Shown here in pieces: positions 24,701 through 36,222 of a stretch of DNA of 40,000 nt (positions within the stretch are counted from its first letter, which is position 1; each line of letters starts with the position of its first letter). This DNA is from Glandiceps talaboti (Eukaryota; Hemichordata; Enteropneusta; Spengelidae), in NCBI RefSeq assembly GCF_964340395.1, contig NC_135559.1, positions 5,245,001-5,285,000 of the forward strand, in the 5' to 3' direction. A program made the translations under genes and the position numbers. Below the pieces are notes generated by a model. That model searched no databases. It was given only the letters and a program-made list of their open reading frames with translations, and was not told the origin of the DNA.

Positions 24701-27459
24701 AGCAGAAAACACTGCAAGGTCGAGTGCAGATACCCATGAGTACCCTCACTGCCTCTCATGTACAATGGAGCATGGTGTTCTGTTATTAGTACACACGTTT
24801 ATCTGAACATCAAACTTTCGTAAAAGTGATACTGTATAATCATACACTTTTGTGTACACTGAATGATTGCCTCTCATTTGCATATAATTTGCATGCAGGT
24901 ATGCAAATAATGTTTTCAGTATTGTACTGCAGTTCAGATACTACTTTTAACTCGCAGGACACGAAATTAACAGTAGTCCCATGTCCACAGACTACCAATT
25001 CTTGTCATAGGGCTACCATAATTTGCAGCTGGTAGCCCACTTGGGCTACAATACACCATTGACAATGCAATTATTTAAAGGATGGAAGATTTACGGACAT
25101 GAAAGTATTTTAATAACAAACCTATTTCCAATAGAGGAAATCTGTTTTCAGTTCAAGAATATGGGACTATTGGTTACCATCCAAGGACTTGGTAGCCCTC
25201 TGGAACAACCAGAGAAAAAAGTTTATTTCGAGCCCTGCTAATATGTGCACTACACACATCAGTGCAAGTAATCTTTGGTACATGTATAATGATTTTTATC
25301 GCACTGTTGATTGCTGAAATTAGTGTCTCTTACTTTTACAATTATGGAACTTGATCAGGGTTATTATGTTTATCAACAATAAGACACTTGTGTTAACTTA
25401 TTTTTGTAATTTGGTGTCTAGAAAAATAAGGGAAAATTAGTCTTACATGAAGACATCTAGGTTGACAACATTTTCAATTCCAATACATACAATAACACAT
25501 TTTACCATCTTTTATCAATTGCAGACAATTCTTTTGCTCAGAAATCCTAAAGATGTTTGTATAACACAGTTGAAGTCTTTGTTACCTGATAAAGATCTCC
25601 AAAAGAGGACAGATGTTGGAAAGTATATTCAACAGTTTCTTGATGGCAATGGTGAGATATAGGTTTATAATTTGTCTTTCTTTCCATCGTCCCCTCTCCC
25701 TTGCAACCTATGAGCATGCATATATACTGACTGTTACATGTGTATATGCATGCATGGCATTTAATGGCAATTTTGACCATATTTACTCATATTTTGAACA
25801 CAGCAGAACCAGTGACATAGTCACACGTTGTCGTGACGTAGAACGACCACAGTATATATTCCACGTTTTTTGTTGAACCTGGCTTGTGCATAGTATAAAT
25901 GTATACTTGTTATATAAGTTTCCCAGAGTCTGATTTCAGGATAAGTTATATTAAATGTTTGACTTAATTAGTATTCAAAGCATTATAGTTTCAGCTACAG
26001 TCATTGTCAATATGTCTTGGTCCTTTCATTTTTTTCAGTTCCATTTGGGAGTTGGTTTGAGCACACCCTAAGTTGGTGGAAATACAGAAATAATGACAAT
26101 TTATTATTGCTGACGTATGAAGAAATGTTCAGAGTAAGTTTGACTAATAACTGGGCCTTCTACACCAAATTCATGTTTGGGCTTTTCCCACATGTTTCTT
26201 GAACTATGGTATGCTATTGCCTTTTGAGCATCAGTATTGACAGCTTACATTGCTCATTCACATTCATGTATTTACAATAGTGGTTTGGACATTGCACTGT
26301 GGTGTGGTGCAAAGGCACTTTGTATACCATCATGTAAATCACTGGTACATAAATATGTAACAATGAAATGTTTGTGGTACATAGATATATAACAAATGAA
26401 ATGTTACTGGTACACAGATATGTAACAATGAAATGTTAGTGTTACATAGATATGTAACAATGAAATGTTAGTGGTACATAAATATGTAATAATGAAAATG
26501 TTACTGGTACATAGATATGCAACAATGAAATGTTACACTTATGCTTTACAGAATCTTCGTGGTACAATAGAGCAAATATCACAGTTTCTTGAAATACCAT
26601 TATCAGCAGATTACATGGACAGTATTGTGAGTAAATTAAACCACAATGAAGAAGCTACCAATGGCCATGAACCACAGGATGATAAATTGGATGAGTTCTG
26701 GGACATATTTGATGACAGTAGGTCTGGTTCATTGCTTGTCATAAAATGACTTTGCCTTCTACAGCAAAGCTAGACTGTTCACCATAGTGAGAGTTTAAGT
26801 ATTACTATGGCTTACAAGAATGGGTTAAGTAATTTGAAAATTTGACGTGCAGGAAAACTTGCCATGAAGATAGTACTTTAGCAGCATGTGGCATGTACTA
26901 GATGATGTACATTGTATGAGTTTTGGATCCCAAGTATTCTTACTCGGGCAAATAGAGAGGGAGAATTTGCTGAGTTGAGTAATTTGGAAATTCAAAAATA
27001 GACATGTATAAGAAAATTTGCAATGAAGATAGCACTTTAGCAGAATGTGGCACGTACTAGGCTGTGTACATTGTATGAGTTTTGGATCCCAAGTATTATT
27101 AGTCAGGTAAATAGAGAAGGAGACTTTGTTGAGTGGAGAGATCAAAAGGAATTGAGCATGCAGTTATGACTAGACTATAGACCAATTTAGCATCAAGCAG
27201 AATAGAAAAGGATACACTGAATAGGCTGATAGAGGAGAGCAAAGTATATCCAAGTAGAGTTTATGGGTAGTAAGGAAGAACAGAATTGATTATAGTGAAA
27301 CTTTGTACATGATTTTTTTCATTTCATTTCTATCTTTCAGTTAGTCATATAGGCGAATGGAAGGAGTATTTCACTCAAACACAGTCTGATAAGTTTGACT
27401 TGGAGTTCCGGTCAAGATTTGTTGGCACTGGACTGGAATCGATCATACCAATGCCATAG
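21739..27459 (+). CDS. SULT-C: sulfotransferase-like protein with degenerate active site
   Basis: Exons 21739-21934, 22893-23024, 23668-23783, 25525-25651, 26039-26133, 26552-26717 and 27341-27459 (stop TAG) join in frame (intron phases 1,1,0,1,0,1) into about 316 residues. SULT marks are RRGYW, LFPP, SYPKSG, LRNPKDV, VPFGSWFEH, LTYEEM and GEWKEYFT. It shares LRTFLQRRGYW-like and SSPETG segments with SULT-B, so the two are sister copies. The YPKSG lysine is kept, but the TTW after it is SLL. The THLP histidine is Tyr (STYLRQ, codon 23733-23735), Ser of RNPKDVAVS is Thr, RKG is lost (DIS before HIGEW), and the dimer motif is weakened to KEYFTQTQSD. The ATG chosen is the first in the open frame and gives about 17 extra N-terminal residues over SULT-B. 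The frame is intact; catalysis is doubtful. Confidence 0.92.
22532..22567. repeat. 15-bp inverted repeat hairpin
   Basis: accatggatctatta and its exact complement surround a six-base loop in SULT-C intron 1. Confidence 0.75.
22652..22748 (+). repeat. Dispersed repeat, family C, copy 2
   Basis: Diverged match to 13920-14012, inside SULT-C intron 1. Confidence 0.7.
23494..23583 (-). repeat. Dispersed element with TCGCAAACCA termini, copy 3
   Basis: Matches copies at 13654 and 19203, reversed relative to the first; the right end reads tggcttgcga. It lies in SULT-C intron 2, about 85 bases before exon 3, and contains a T run. Confidence 0.88.
24067..24094. repeat. (CA)n microsatellite
   Basis: Short CA tract abutting the left target-site duplication of the inverted-repeat element at 24104. 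Confidence 0.9.
24104..24485. mobile_element. 382-bp non-autonomous TIR element with 9-bp target-site duplication
   Basis: The ends read TAGACTCTCTCACAG and, reversed, TAAACTCTCTCACAG. Imperfect arms of roughly 170-180 bp run to a short centre near 24290. ACTTCCAGA occurs directly on both sides (24095-24103 and 24486-24494), which fits a 9-bp target-site duplication. Long terminal inverted repeats with 9-bp duplications are typical of Mutator-like elements, so a MULE-derived MITE is the best guess. No transposase is present. It sits in SULT-C intron 3. Confidence 0.85.
24630..24735. repeat. Imperfect inverted-repeat element
   Basis: gtatctgcactcg, cttgcagtgtt and a diverged continuation pair with aacactgcaag and cgagtgcagatac further right, about 42 bp per arm around a 15-20-base loop. 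It is the second fold-back in SULT-C intron 3. Borders are approximate. Confidence 0.78.
24876..24908. promoter_or_regulatory. Cluster of three POU octamer motifs
   Basis: ATTTGCAT at 24876 and 24887 and its reverse ATGCAAAT at 24901 are three exact octamers in 33 bp, in SULT-C intron 3. The octamer is the classic POU-domain factor site. Whether it is used here is unknown, and the AT-rich context makes chance possible. Confidence 0.35.
25808..25876 (+). repeat. Dispersed repeat, family B, copy 2
   Basis: Match to 18801-18870, in SULT-C intron 4. Confidence 0.75.
26337..26538 (+). repeat. Minisatellite of about 32-bp units
   Basis: Six or so copies of a unit with gtaacaatgaaatgtta and gtggtacatagatat, ending about 14 bases before SULT-C exon 6. 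The last unit runs into the splice-site region. Confidence 0.9.
26821..27140 (+). repeat. Tandem duplication of about 155 bp
   Basis: The halves starting near 26821 and 26971 share gtacattgtatgagttttgg and long flanks with small indels, in the last intron of SULT-C. Confidence 0.9.
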
Positions 27460-28394
27460 ACGCCATGATAAGTTACACCCGGAAATCATTGCAATTCAGA
27501 TCTGTATATCAGTTAACACTACAGTGAACTAAGCACAGGCATTGTACTTGGGCTAATGTGCCTATCATATAACTGTTGTCATCAATAGAAAAGTTTTCCC
27601 TTTCACGATGAATTTCAAAACTTTACTTGCAGGTAACTATAGAATGCAGACATGATATTATTTGTAGGTGCTTGTGTGACCCCACAGCTCATTTGTAATT
27701 ATATTTATTCAAATTTCTACAAGAAATAAGCATGAGTGCCTCACTGTAGTGACTTTGTCATCGCAAGCATGCAACACTAGAAAACGTATACAGAGTAGAT
27801 GTGCAATGGTTGAAATAACTCCAGTGAGCAATAGTGCCAGGCAGTATAGTCTCTGCTTGCAGACATGGGGAATATCACCATGCTGGCAATAGTCTATGTA
27901 AGTATGTACATAAGAAGGTCATGTGATTTTATTCTGACCAATGACGGCTTGTTTAAGAACGTTTAGGTGTAATAACACCCTCTAACAAACAGAGAGGGCC
28001 AGTATTGTATACATTGTATTATTATAGTAAGCTAAACTATATGTATGAGAGCAGGCTGGTATTTATACAGACTCCTACCTTTTCTTTTGAAGTAATCGGA
28101 ATATATACAACTTAATTATGATGTCACAGTTTGACTTTTTGAAAAGCACATACATTTCTGATGATCTATAACAAGTATGACACTTAATATTTTTCTTTTT
28201 TTTAGATCTTTTTATTAATTGTCAGAATGTAATGTGTACAGAAATGGAAAGAAAAAATGTGGAGGAAGTTTTTTTTTGAGAATCTCAATGTATATTTAGA
28301 AACAGGGAGGTTGTCTCCACATATAAAATTGTGTTTAGATATGTATAATATCTTTATGAGTGTATGTGATAAAGCTAAGAGACAAGTTTGAATT

Positions 28395-28400
28395 AATAAA
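28395..28400 (+). terminator. Candidate poly(A) signal AATAAA, SULT-C
   Basis: The first canonical hexamer I noticed downstream of the SULT-C stop, about 935 bases away. Confidence 0.35.
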
Positions 28401-28767
28401 CACAATTATAATGAAACATGAGTAAAATTGAACAATGAGAATTATAGAAAGAGAAGTGTAGGGGGGGGGGGGGTTAATGCCAACCCCTTTTATAGAAAGA
28501 CTGTTGAGGGTGGAATGATACAACACTTCTAACACGTCTATTTGTAATGATGCAAAAGGAAATATTCTTCTTTACTGGAAATTAATGTACTCTTACACTG
28601 GATTACTGTAAACTTAGATATTTTCACTCCTAGAAAATTTTGCAGTCTTCAGTTAGTTTTCAAAGACTAATGTTAACAAATTTCTAAGCCAGCAAGATAT
28701 TATAAAGCAAAACTAAGTCTTTTGTAAAAGTTTCCAGGTTTAAAGTATACAATGCCTGAAATGATGC

Positions 28768-28855
28768 ACTACTGTGTGATATATTTGTTGAAGACTGGGT
28801 CTGCTGTTTGGACTACTGTGTGATATATCTATTGGAGACTGGGTCTGCTGTTTGA
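28768..28855 (+). repeat. 44-bp tandem duplication
   Basis: Two near-identical units beginning actactgtgtgatata in the SULT-C 3' flank. Confidence 0.9.
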
Positions 28856-30098
28856 ACTAGGATTACAATTAATTTACATGTGACAAAAATCTCAAAATGC
28901 CAGCAAATTCATGGTTATCAGTACATTCTCCTCTTCCCATAATCAATTTTTCTGTGTCAGGCAATGATGTAAAGTAAATTTTTATCTTGGTTGTTCAGTT
29001 TTGTCTCAATGTAGAGTAGAGCTGTCTCATTACACTGGTACTCCTAAAACCAAAAGAAAGAAAATATTCTTAACAAATGTTCATTACAAGTTTTAAGGTT
29101 ATTTGTGTTATACAGGCATATTGCAAATTAATTTACAAGTTTCACATCTCAGTGCACATGGCTCTTTGCAGCTCTATGGTCAGTCACTTACATTCTACAT
29201 TACTATTTAGATAAGTGACATCAACAGCTCATTGCCCACTATGTTGATTTATTGTGTGAGTATTCAAAAATTGTCATACCCATTTCTCATATCTATAGAA
29301 CTTAGTACAGCTTTGATGAATTCCCCTTTCATATTAGTTGGCTCACCCATGATGTCACCATTATGCTATTCATTACAATCCAAAACACATTGATCCTCAC
29401 TGAACAATAAGCTATCTCCTAGTACCCCATCTCAACCCCAGCCACCCCACCAAAGAAACCGAATGATTCCTGGATTTTGTAATAATCATGGAAATAGCTG
29501 CTATTGTGTGATCTGTAAAAAATAAGTGTATATGCCACAGTATTCTGCTGATTTTTAAGGGTTGGGAACTGACATAACTGGGATTCTTTGGTGGTATTGT
29601 TTCAAATTTGTTCATTGGTAAAAAAAAAAAATTGTTACAATCTAAGTAAAGCAACTGAGCAGTCAGAAACAAATCGCGATTTCTGTCTACACTGACCTAT
29701 ATACAATTGGTACTCGTTCATACAGCAGGACGTAATTGGAAAAAAGTTTGTAGAATGTTTTGACTGTTTGAAAATACACTTTGCTACTGAAACACTGGGA
29801 CAATAATGCTTCTTTCATAAACAATTTTTTTTGTGTGGCCCGCACTTCTAGTATCTGCCCCCGAACAGCGCCCCTAGTGGCCAAACTATACAATCGTTTG
29901 TCTTTCTGGTAACTGAAATACGGCGTGTTGAAGTCGTGGCCAGCAACGAGTTTTCGCCATTCTTCACCCTTTGTCATGTGCCTATATACATAATTGTTAT
30001 TTACGTAAAAATGAAAAAAAAAAAATAGGATAGTCTCAACAAAACTAAAGTCAAAGGGTTGCCAAAAAAATCTGACTAGTTTTGCCCTCCAGGTTTAG

Positions 30099-30104
30099 TT
30101 TATT
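30099..30104 (-). terminator. Poly(A) signal AATAAA of the minus-strand small gene
   Basis: On the minus strand AATAAA follows the TGA stop at 30138 by about 35 bases, a good fit for a short 3' UTR. Confidence 0.6.
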
Positions 30105-30137
30105 TACATCTACATTATACAAACCTTTTGGCTCTGA

Positions 30138-31052
30138 TCAAGGTTTCGAAGACGGTTTCTTGATGTATGGTACACCTGACACTTTCTCTGTGTGTTGTCT
30201 AACAGGAGCCACGACTAGACTGCATGACGGTTCTGCATAGCAATGTTGTTTTTCAAACTGCCGTATATGGTTCTGCGAATTCAAATTGTAGGTTTTTGTT
30301 ATACTTCTTTAGTTTCTCATAACATGTCATGACGTCATAAAAGTGGTGGTAAGTAAAAACTTACAGTCAGGTAAACACACTGCAAATACCTACAATATTG
30401 ATTCTTCGAATGTTCATGAAGAGATACATGACAAATAAGAAGGATTTTTCAAGAATTACGAACATAAGCGTATGATATTAACATCTCTAGCTCTGCTATG
30501 GTGCTCAACGCCAATATCTGAAACATTGCTTGTAGTTTAATTCCGATACGACGCGTTACGGTTACTTCGACCGACCATCTCCACTCTTGTGAGTAATCGT
30601 AACGCGTCGTATCGGAACTAAACTGTTGCTTCATACAAAACATTTTTTTCAAGTGTCCATGAAAATGTGAAAATGTTATTGTCTGAGTATCCATTCAATA
30701 ACACCTCCATCCACGATAACATGTACATATATTGGTCACGGCTAACGTCAAAGTTTTGACCTTTCGTTTAATTAGCGTCGAGTCATGTGGGGATTTCGGC
30801 AACTGCCGCTCACGAGTCTGGTCACAACCCCAGATTCTGCCCTCAACGGCAAGAGTCTGTGTAACAGAGACACTTCGTGCAAACTTGCAAACGGTATGCT
30901 AGGGGCAATGGGGAAAAGTGTTGTCAAAATCGTCACACGACTGGGTTCAATGCTATTCTCAAACCGGAATGCATGTTTACCTGATCATCGCTATTATCTT
31001 CTTCCAATTTTTCTTGGTCTGAAAGATAAGACTTGTCGGTATGTTCTGCCAT
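30138..31052 (-). CDS. Small two-exon gene, 68-residue protein of unknown family
   Basis: On the minus strand exon 1 (31052-30981) reads MAEHTDKSYLSDQEKL and an acidic stretch EEDNSDDQ, then donor CAG/gtaaac. Exon 2 (30272-30138) follows acceptor ttcgcag in the same phase (0) and reads to TGA, ending EKVSGVPYIKKPSSKP. An in-frame TAA lies about 48 bases before the ATG, so the start is secure if the exon is real, and an AATAAA follows the stop. There is no signal peptide or membrane segment; the product should be small, soluble and largely unstructured. The tail resembles that of the gene at 35987 (AP, a few polar residues, KV-A/S-GV, KKP). The family is not recognised. Support is splice logic plus this similarity; no expression evidence exists here. 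Confidence 0.6.
30535..30623. repeat. 32-bp inverted repeat in the small-gene intron
   Basis: Arms 30535-30566 and 30592-30623 pair with two mismatches around 25 bases; core ccgatacgacgcgttacg. It lies in the single intron of the minus-strand small gene. Confidence 0.9.
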
Positions 31053-31387
31053 GATGATAGATTCCAAATGATGATAACTAGTTGTAGTTAGAAATAATTA
31101 TTAAAATCTGAAAGTAAAAACATCGGTAATTTGTTATCGAACTTCACGGGAAAGGTTGGCATTAAAAGTGAAACATAGGTAAGACTGCTTTTCTCTCTTT
31201 AAAGTAGAACACCATTCCAGGAAATAATGTCATTAATGACATGTTCATAACATGTGCGGGTTCTGGAGAGTCATTTCATGTTTTTACATCACATGCAATT
31301 ATGTGTATTTGCGATTTCAGAGAAACATCAAGTTTTTGCCAAGTTGATATTGTGTATTTATGCAGGTTATGTTTGCCGTTGAACAAC

Positions 31388-31457
31388 ACTGAATATTCAT
31401 GATGTACAGCTTTTTCACACAAGTGTGTATAGCATTTTGTACTCATGAATATTCAAT
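31388..31457. repeat. Short fold-back, about 70 bp
   Basis: tgaatattcatga at 31390 pairs with tcatgaatattca at 31443; the centre cacacaagtgtgt is also self-complementary. Confidence 0.75.
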
Positions 31458-31756
31458 GCTCTCTCTCTCTCTCTCTCTCACATGTTAGGAAATGATTGAT
31501 TCAATGCATCGAAACTGACAGTGATACTGTATTAGAAACACATTTTCTTAGTGTTTTGACATGTGGTTATAGTCATCGTCACTGTACATTACATGTATAT
31601 CGTTAGTACCGCATACATTACAGACCCAAGGACTGGCCAAGAGATCTACTCATGATCTTTGTTTGTACCATAGACCCTAGGAGGTGTATGTCTCCATTAT
31701 ACGTCCGTGTTTGTACCCTAGTCATACATTGTAGATCCTACACGTATATGGTCTAT

Positions 31757-31997
31757 GTTAGCTGCAATAATTGTAGCGTCCTGTTGCGGTTTTGAGTTTT
31801 TTTTTTCGTCTGTTTTGGTGACTTTTTAAGTGTTAGTGTTTAACCCGCACCTAACCATACCGATCCGCATCGCATCAACTGATTGGAATCCCTGCACTAG
31901 GAATTGTAGCGTTAGTTGCGGGTTAAACACTAAAAAGTCACCAAAACAGAAAAAAACCTCAAAACCACAACAAGACGCTACAATTATTGCAGCTAAC
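31757..31997. mobile_element. 241-bp fold-back element (MITE-like)
   Basis: The left end gttagctgcaataattgtag and the right end ctacaattattgcagctaac are exact inverted repeats. Pairing continues with small indels for about 90 bp per arm, with a loop of about 60 bases near 31855-31915. No transposase is present. Target-site duplications are not clear. Confidence 0.88.
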
Positions 31998-32427
31998 TCT
32001 ATGTTTGTACCAACACAACAATGACGTACCTTTAAGGCCGGGAACAGCTGTAGTGGTCAGAAAACCGTGTCGCTTCCAGAATGCTTTCAGTTACCTCGGT
32101 AGTATAGAGTTACTGACTAAGTGTATCTTCCGAACAATACGTGCTATTTGTATTACCTCTTCTAGCGCGTAACTATTAACGCAGAATCTTGATTCACCAA
32201 TCAAATGACAGCATCATTGATTCTGACATTGACGTCTTTGGAAATTGGCTTCGGAATAAAAAGTCATCTGCATAATAATTACTACACTATATATATGTTA
32301 ATTACCCACAGTCCGAGGGTACGGTGTAACAGAGACATTTTTGTCCAATATATAGGTTTAAAGTTCTGAGAAAAATGACGCATGGAAACAAGTTTATTTT
32401 TAGAAGTCGTCGATTTCATAGGCAGAG

Positions 32428-32454
32428 CATGGAAGTATCACCGATACTTCCATG
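32428..32454. repeat. 12-bp perfect hairpin
   Basis: catggaagtatc, three bases, then gatacttccatg. Confidence 0.7.
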
Positions 32455-33745
32455 GACAGAGGGGTGAGAATATGACTATTTTACCACCAATGCGCTCGCT
32501 ATTTACACAACACACACGATGGATGTCATTCCTCAACGATTCAACCATCTGTGACGGAAAATGTTAATGATATACCACGGTTAACAATATAGCAGATACT
32601 TCTCATGAATTTTCTCATAAATTAGTTTGTTTAGTTATTATTTATAACACGCTATTCACTGAAAGGTGCCGTTCAAAGGGCCGGCCGTCATTGGTCATGT
32701 GGAACTTTTGTCAGTTTTTTTCGTCATTTCTGTTGAAAGGTACTTATGCTTTACTACTTATTGAAACCCCCTACCATTTGTTTGGTGGTCTGAGCTGAAG
32801 CATGCCTAAAAGCACCATTAGTCATTGGCAGAAGTCTCGTAGTGCATTATAGGATGGTATACTGCATTTATATGTACATACTAGTAATATGCTATCTTTT
32901 CTCGACACATATCATCATCGTAAACTACAGCCGCTTTTACCGGCGGCACCTTCCAAGAGTCTTGGTATGTGAGATATTTCCCATTGTTTCGTTAGAAATA
33001 TCAGCTGTAGTCTACGAGAGTGACACTTTATTCGAAGTGATTTTCAGTATTTCTGTGAATCAACCGTTCTACTAATTCGAGAAACTGGGATTGGAATCCT
33101 GGCATTGAAAGTGTTCGAAACATATATATTCTGTTCTTTGTAATACTTATTAGTTGCCCCCACCCCACCCCAGCTATGCCTTTGCTGCAAATATGTACGT
33201 CAATGACGGATAAGAAGTAATCCCAGAAGAAACAAGGATTGAAACTACGAAACGCAAACAGATTTAACGATTTATTTCTAGATATTTTCAAAGTAACGGC
33301 CAAGAACGATGGTCAAAGGTCACCCCAACCCAATTCTTTTATCACCTTTAGACAGTTTTAAAGTATGGGTGTAGAGAAATAAGAATACAGAAAGCAATAT
33401 ACTTAGTATACCTATGACCTATTGATGATTTTTTTCTTCTTCTCAAATTGCACTCTCATCACAACAACTAGTTATTAAGGGACGATCACAGAATATCGTC
33501 TAAGCTTAGGCGTGTAAAAAAATTGTGTGGTTCTGATTACATGCAATTTTAAAATAGGTGGGGTAGGTAGATTTTTTTTTATTTTATGATTTTTTTTATG
33601 TGTGAGTGTCTAGTTCAGGTTTTCCATTGTTTTTCAAATGGTAGCTGTGTTGTTTATTTCTTCCTATCAGATATACAGCCATTACAGATTGGAAGAACAG
33701 TTTTATTTTGTCTTTTTTAAGTTGATGTCAATTGCCGCATCCACT

Positions 33746-33905
<160 letters not shown>

Positions 33906-35986
33906 GGGAGCGCGAGCGATTCAGAAACATATTGACAGACAAACAAACAGAGATCGACTGACAGACATATGGATAGGGAGAGAGAGAGAGGAGGTAGAAA
34001 AGGCCAGTCAGTCATAGCACGTTTTTACTAATGCATGTGAAATACTACACTACCATGATATTGTGTTTTGACTTAAAATCGTCGTTTATACGGCAGAACA
34101 CGTACTAAATTGGTTTTTGTTGTCGTCACACAATTATTACATTTGAAGTGCTGTAATTCGGTAGTCAAGTTTGCCCAAGTATGATATGTTACTTCTACCA
34201 ATCAATCATTCTATGGATTACATAATCTCAACAAAGCCATCATATACATGATAGATTTGAGGTGAATTTCACATTTGAGCTAACTTTTAAAACATGTCTT
34301 GTTTACCGGAAGACATCAGAGCATATTAACTCCAACTTTCATCGTACTTCTAACCCCAAAGTCCTACAGTAACTTTTCTCCTTGTGAGAAACAATCGCTT
34401 GAACACCTTGAATGGTTTTGCGTGGGTTACTAGTATATTCTAGCATCGTTACGCCCTAACCGTTGACACTTTCAATTTGGTTATTTTGTTCCCTAAGCAA
34501 TTTATGCCATTTACTTGCTTCGTTGTTTTTTCTTTACATATGCATTGAATTAACCAAGCGTTTTTTTTGTTCTATTTATTACTACAGAATCAATTCTCAC
34601 TACTCGAAGTTTTATCGTAATTTTGCTGTGAAATTTTTGTTCTAATGTAATTATGTAAAACATGTGGTATAATTGCATGTGCATATGTGTTTGAAATTCC
34701 ACAAATCTCAAGTCGATACATCAAAATATACATAACTTACTTTTAGTCGGATTTTCACTTAGTCTAAGTTTCAACTTTTAAATTAATACAGAAATGAAAT
34801 CAGTCGCTTCCTCGTAAACAATTATGTATTTGCCAAATCGAATGGAGGTCTCCGTGTCTGGCATGTCAGGTCGTTTGCGACCAAAGAACTTCTTCCTGTT
34901 GTACAGCTAATTATATTTATCCGTACCACATACGTTATGTTAACTTGCCACTGAATGGCCCATTGAACAGCCCTACAATTGCAAGTCCCAACTAGGGTAT
35001 ACCACGTCACAGTAGCGTCCATTTGCAAAGTCCGAGTTCCTGCACAGACAACTAACACTAAGTCTGTGGTTTCTGTAAGTACACTAACAGCTTATTGTGA
35101 TATTCGTTCTTGTGTACGCTAAATAATGGACGTCAGGTTCAGCCATTGAAACTGTTGGACTCGCTGAAAAAAAAAACTCGCTAAGGGCGCGCGATGCAAG
35201 AGGTACTTTTCTTGCTCCACTAGTCATAAGAAATTTAGCAAAGGTGAAACCCGTCTCACCTTTGTTCCCCTTTGACTTGTAAATCATCGTATAACTCTTT
35301 CTGTCATTGAGGTCCAAATGTTTTTGCTTTCACTTTTATCACAATGAACACAATAGAGTTATATTGAATGTTTTACGTTGTGTATTTAAGGTGTATTTTA
35401 CTTTCACATTTGTTCAGTTGAATTCCGATAGAGGAACAAGGTATCCATAGATAATCCCTTTAGTTACTTTGATGCAGACAGTCGTATTCTCGAAGACCTT
35501 CACCGATTTAGCGTTGACATTACTGTGTACTTGTAGGTAATTTCATTCTACACGTGAAGGACTGTCTGATATTCAGTCCTGAAGTTTAAGATTGTGTTTA
35601 CATGTTAGTAGACGTTGAGGCCAGTCTACAGATAATGTACTTTTGGTGCTTTGTCAAGCTCGAATATATTCAGCCTGCTTCACCTTTCTTTCAGACCACA
35701 GTCAAAGAAGGATTCAGTTGTACTTGTATGTGTAAACTTATAAAATCGGGACATTGCAGCTCCCATGCTACAGAAGTGATGGCGTACGTCACGCTACAGG
35801 TTGTTATATATCGTAAAAGCCAGGCACTGAGCTTGTATATCGGTTCGAGAGCCCAACTTGACAGGCAAAGAAGGTTTAGAGTCTTTGCAAGTCAAGCCTA
35901 GTTCTAATTATTTTATTTGAATTTCAGCTCTAAATCTGCCACAGTTGAATTGTTCGCAGAAACTACTTACGGTTACACAGTATATC

Positions 35987-36136
35987 ATGGACGGGGAGAA
36001 AAGCAAAGAAGACAGCCAAGGGGCTTTGAATGATGAACCGCTTCCTTTGACTCCTGATGAGAAATTCATGGACGGGGAGAAAAGCAGAGAGGACAGCCGA
36101 GGGGCTTTGGATGATGAATCCATGTCAGTAAGTGAC

Positions 36137-36222
<86 letters not shown>

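Larger units (their letters stand above)
27460..30098. other. SULT-C 3' flank and gene-free spacer
   Basis: AATAAA at 28395-28400 could end a long SULT-C 3' UTR. The rest is AT-rich and I see no exons, apart from an isolated minus-strand open frame at 29687-29977 with no recognised motif. Confidence 0.5.

Noticed and set aside
29687-29977. 96-codon minus-strand open frame rich in Lys and Arg
   Set aside because: It begins with ATG, but I see no known motif, no acceptor in a useful phase, and no link to the small gene ending at 30138. Possibly chance; cDNA would decide.
30785-31054. 89-codon plus-strand open frame
   Set aside because: It is the shadow of the minus-strand exon at 30981-31052 plus its intron; the antisense reading has splice support and a paralog.
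35084-35317. Minus-strand frame considered as a further small-gene first exon
   Set aside because: It does not start with ATG (TTG instead), and no following exon was found.
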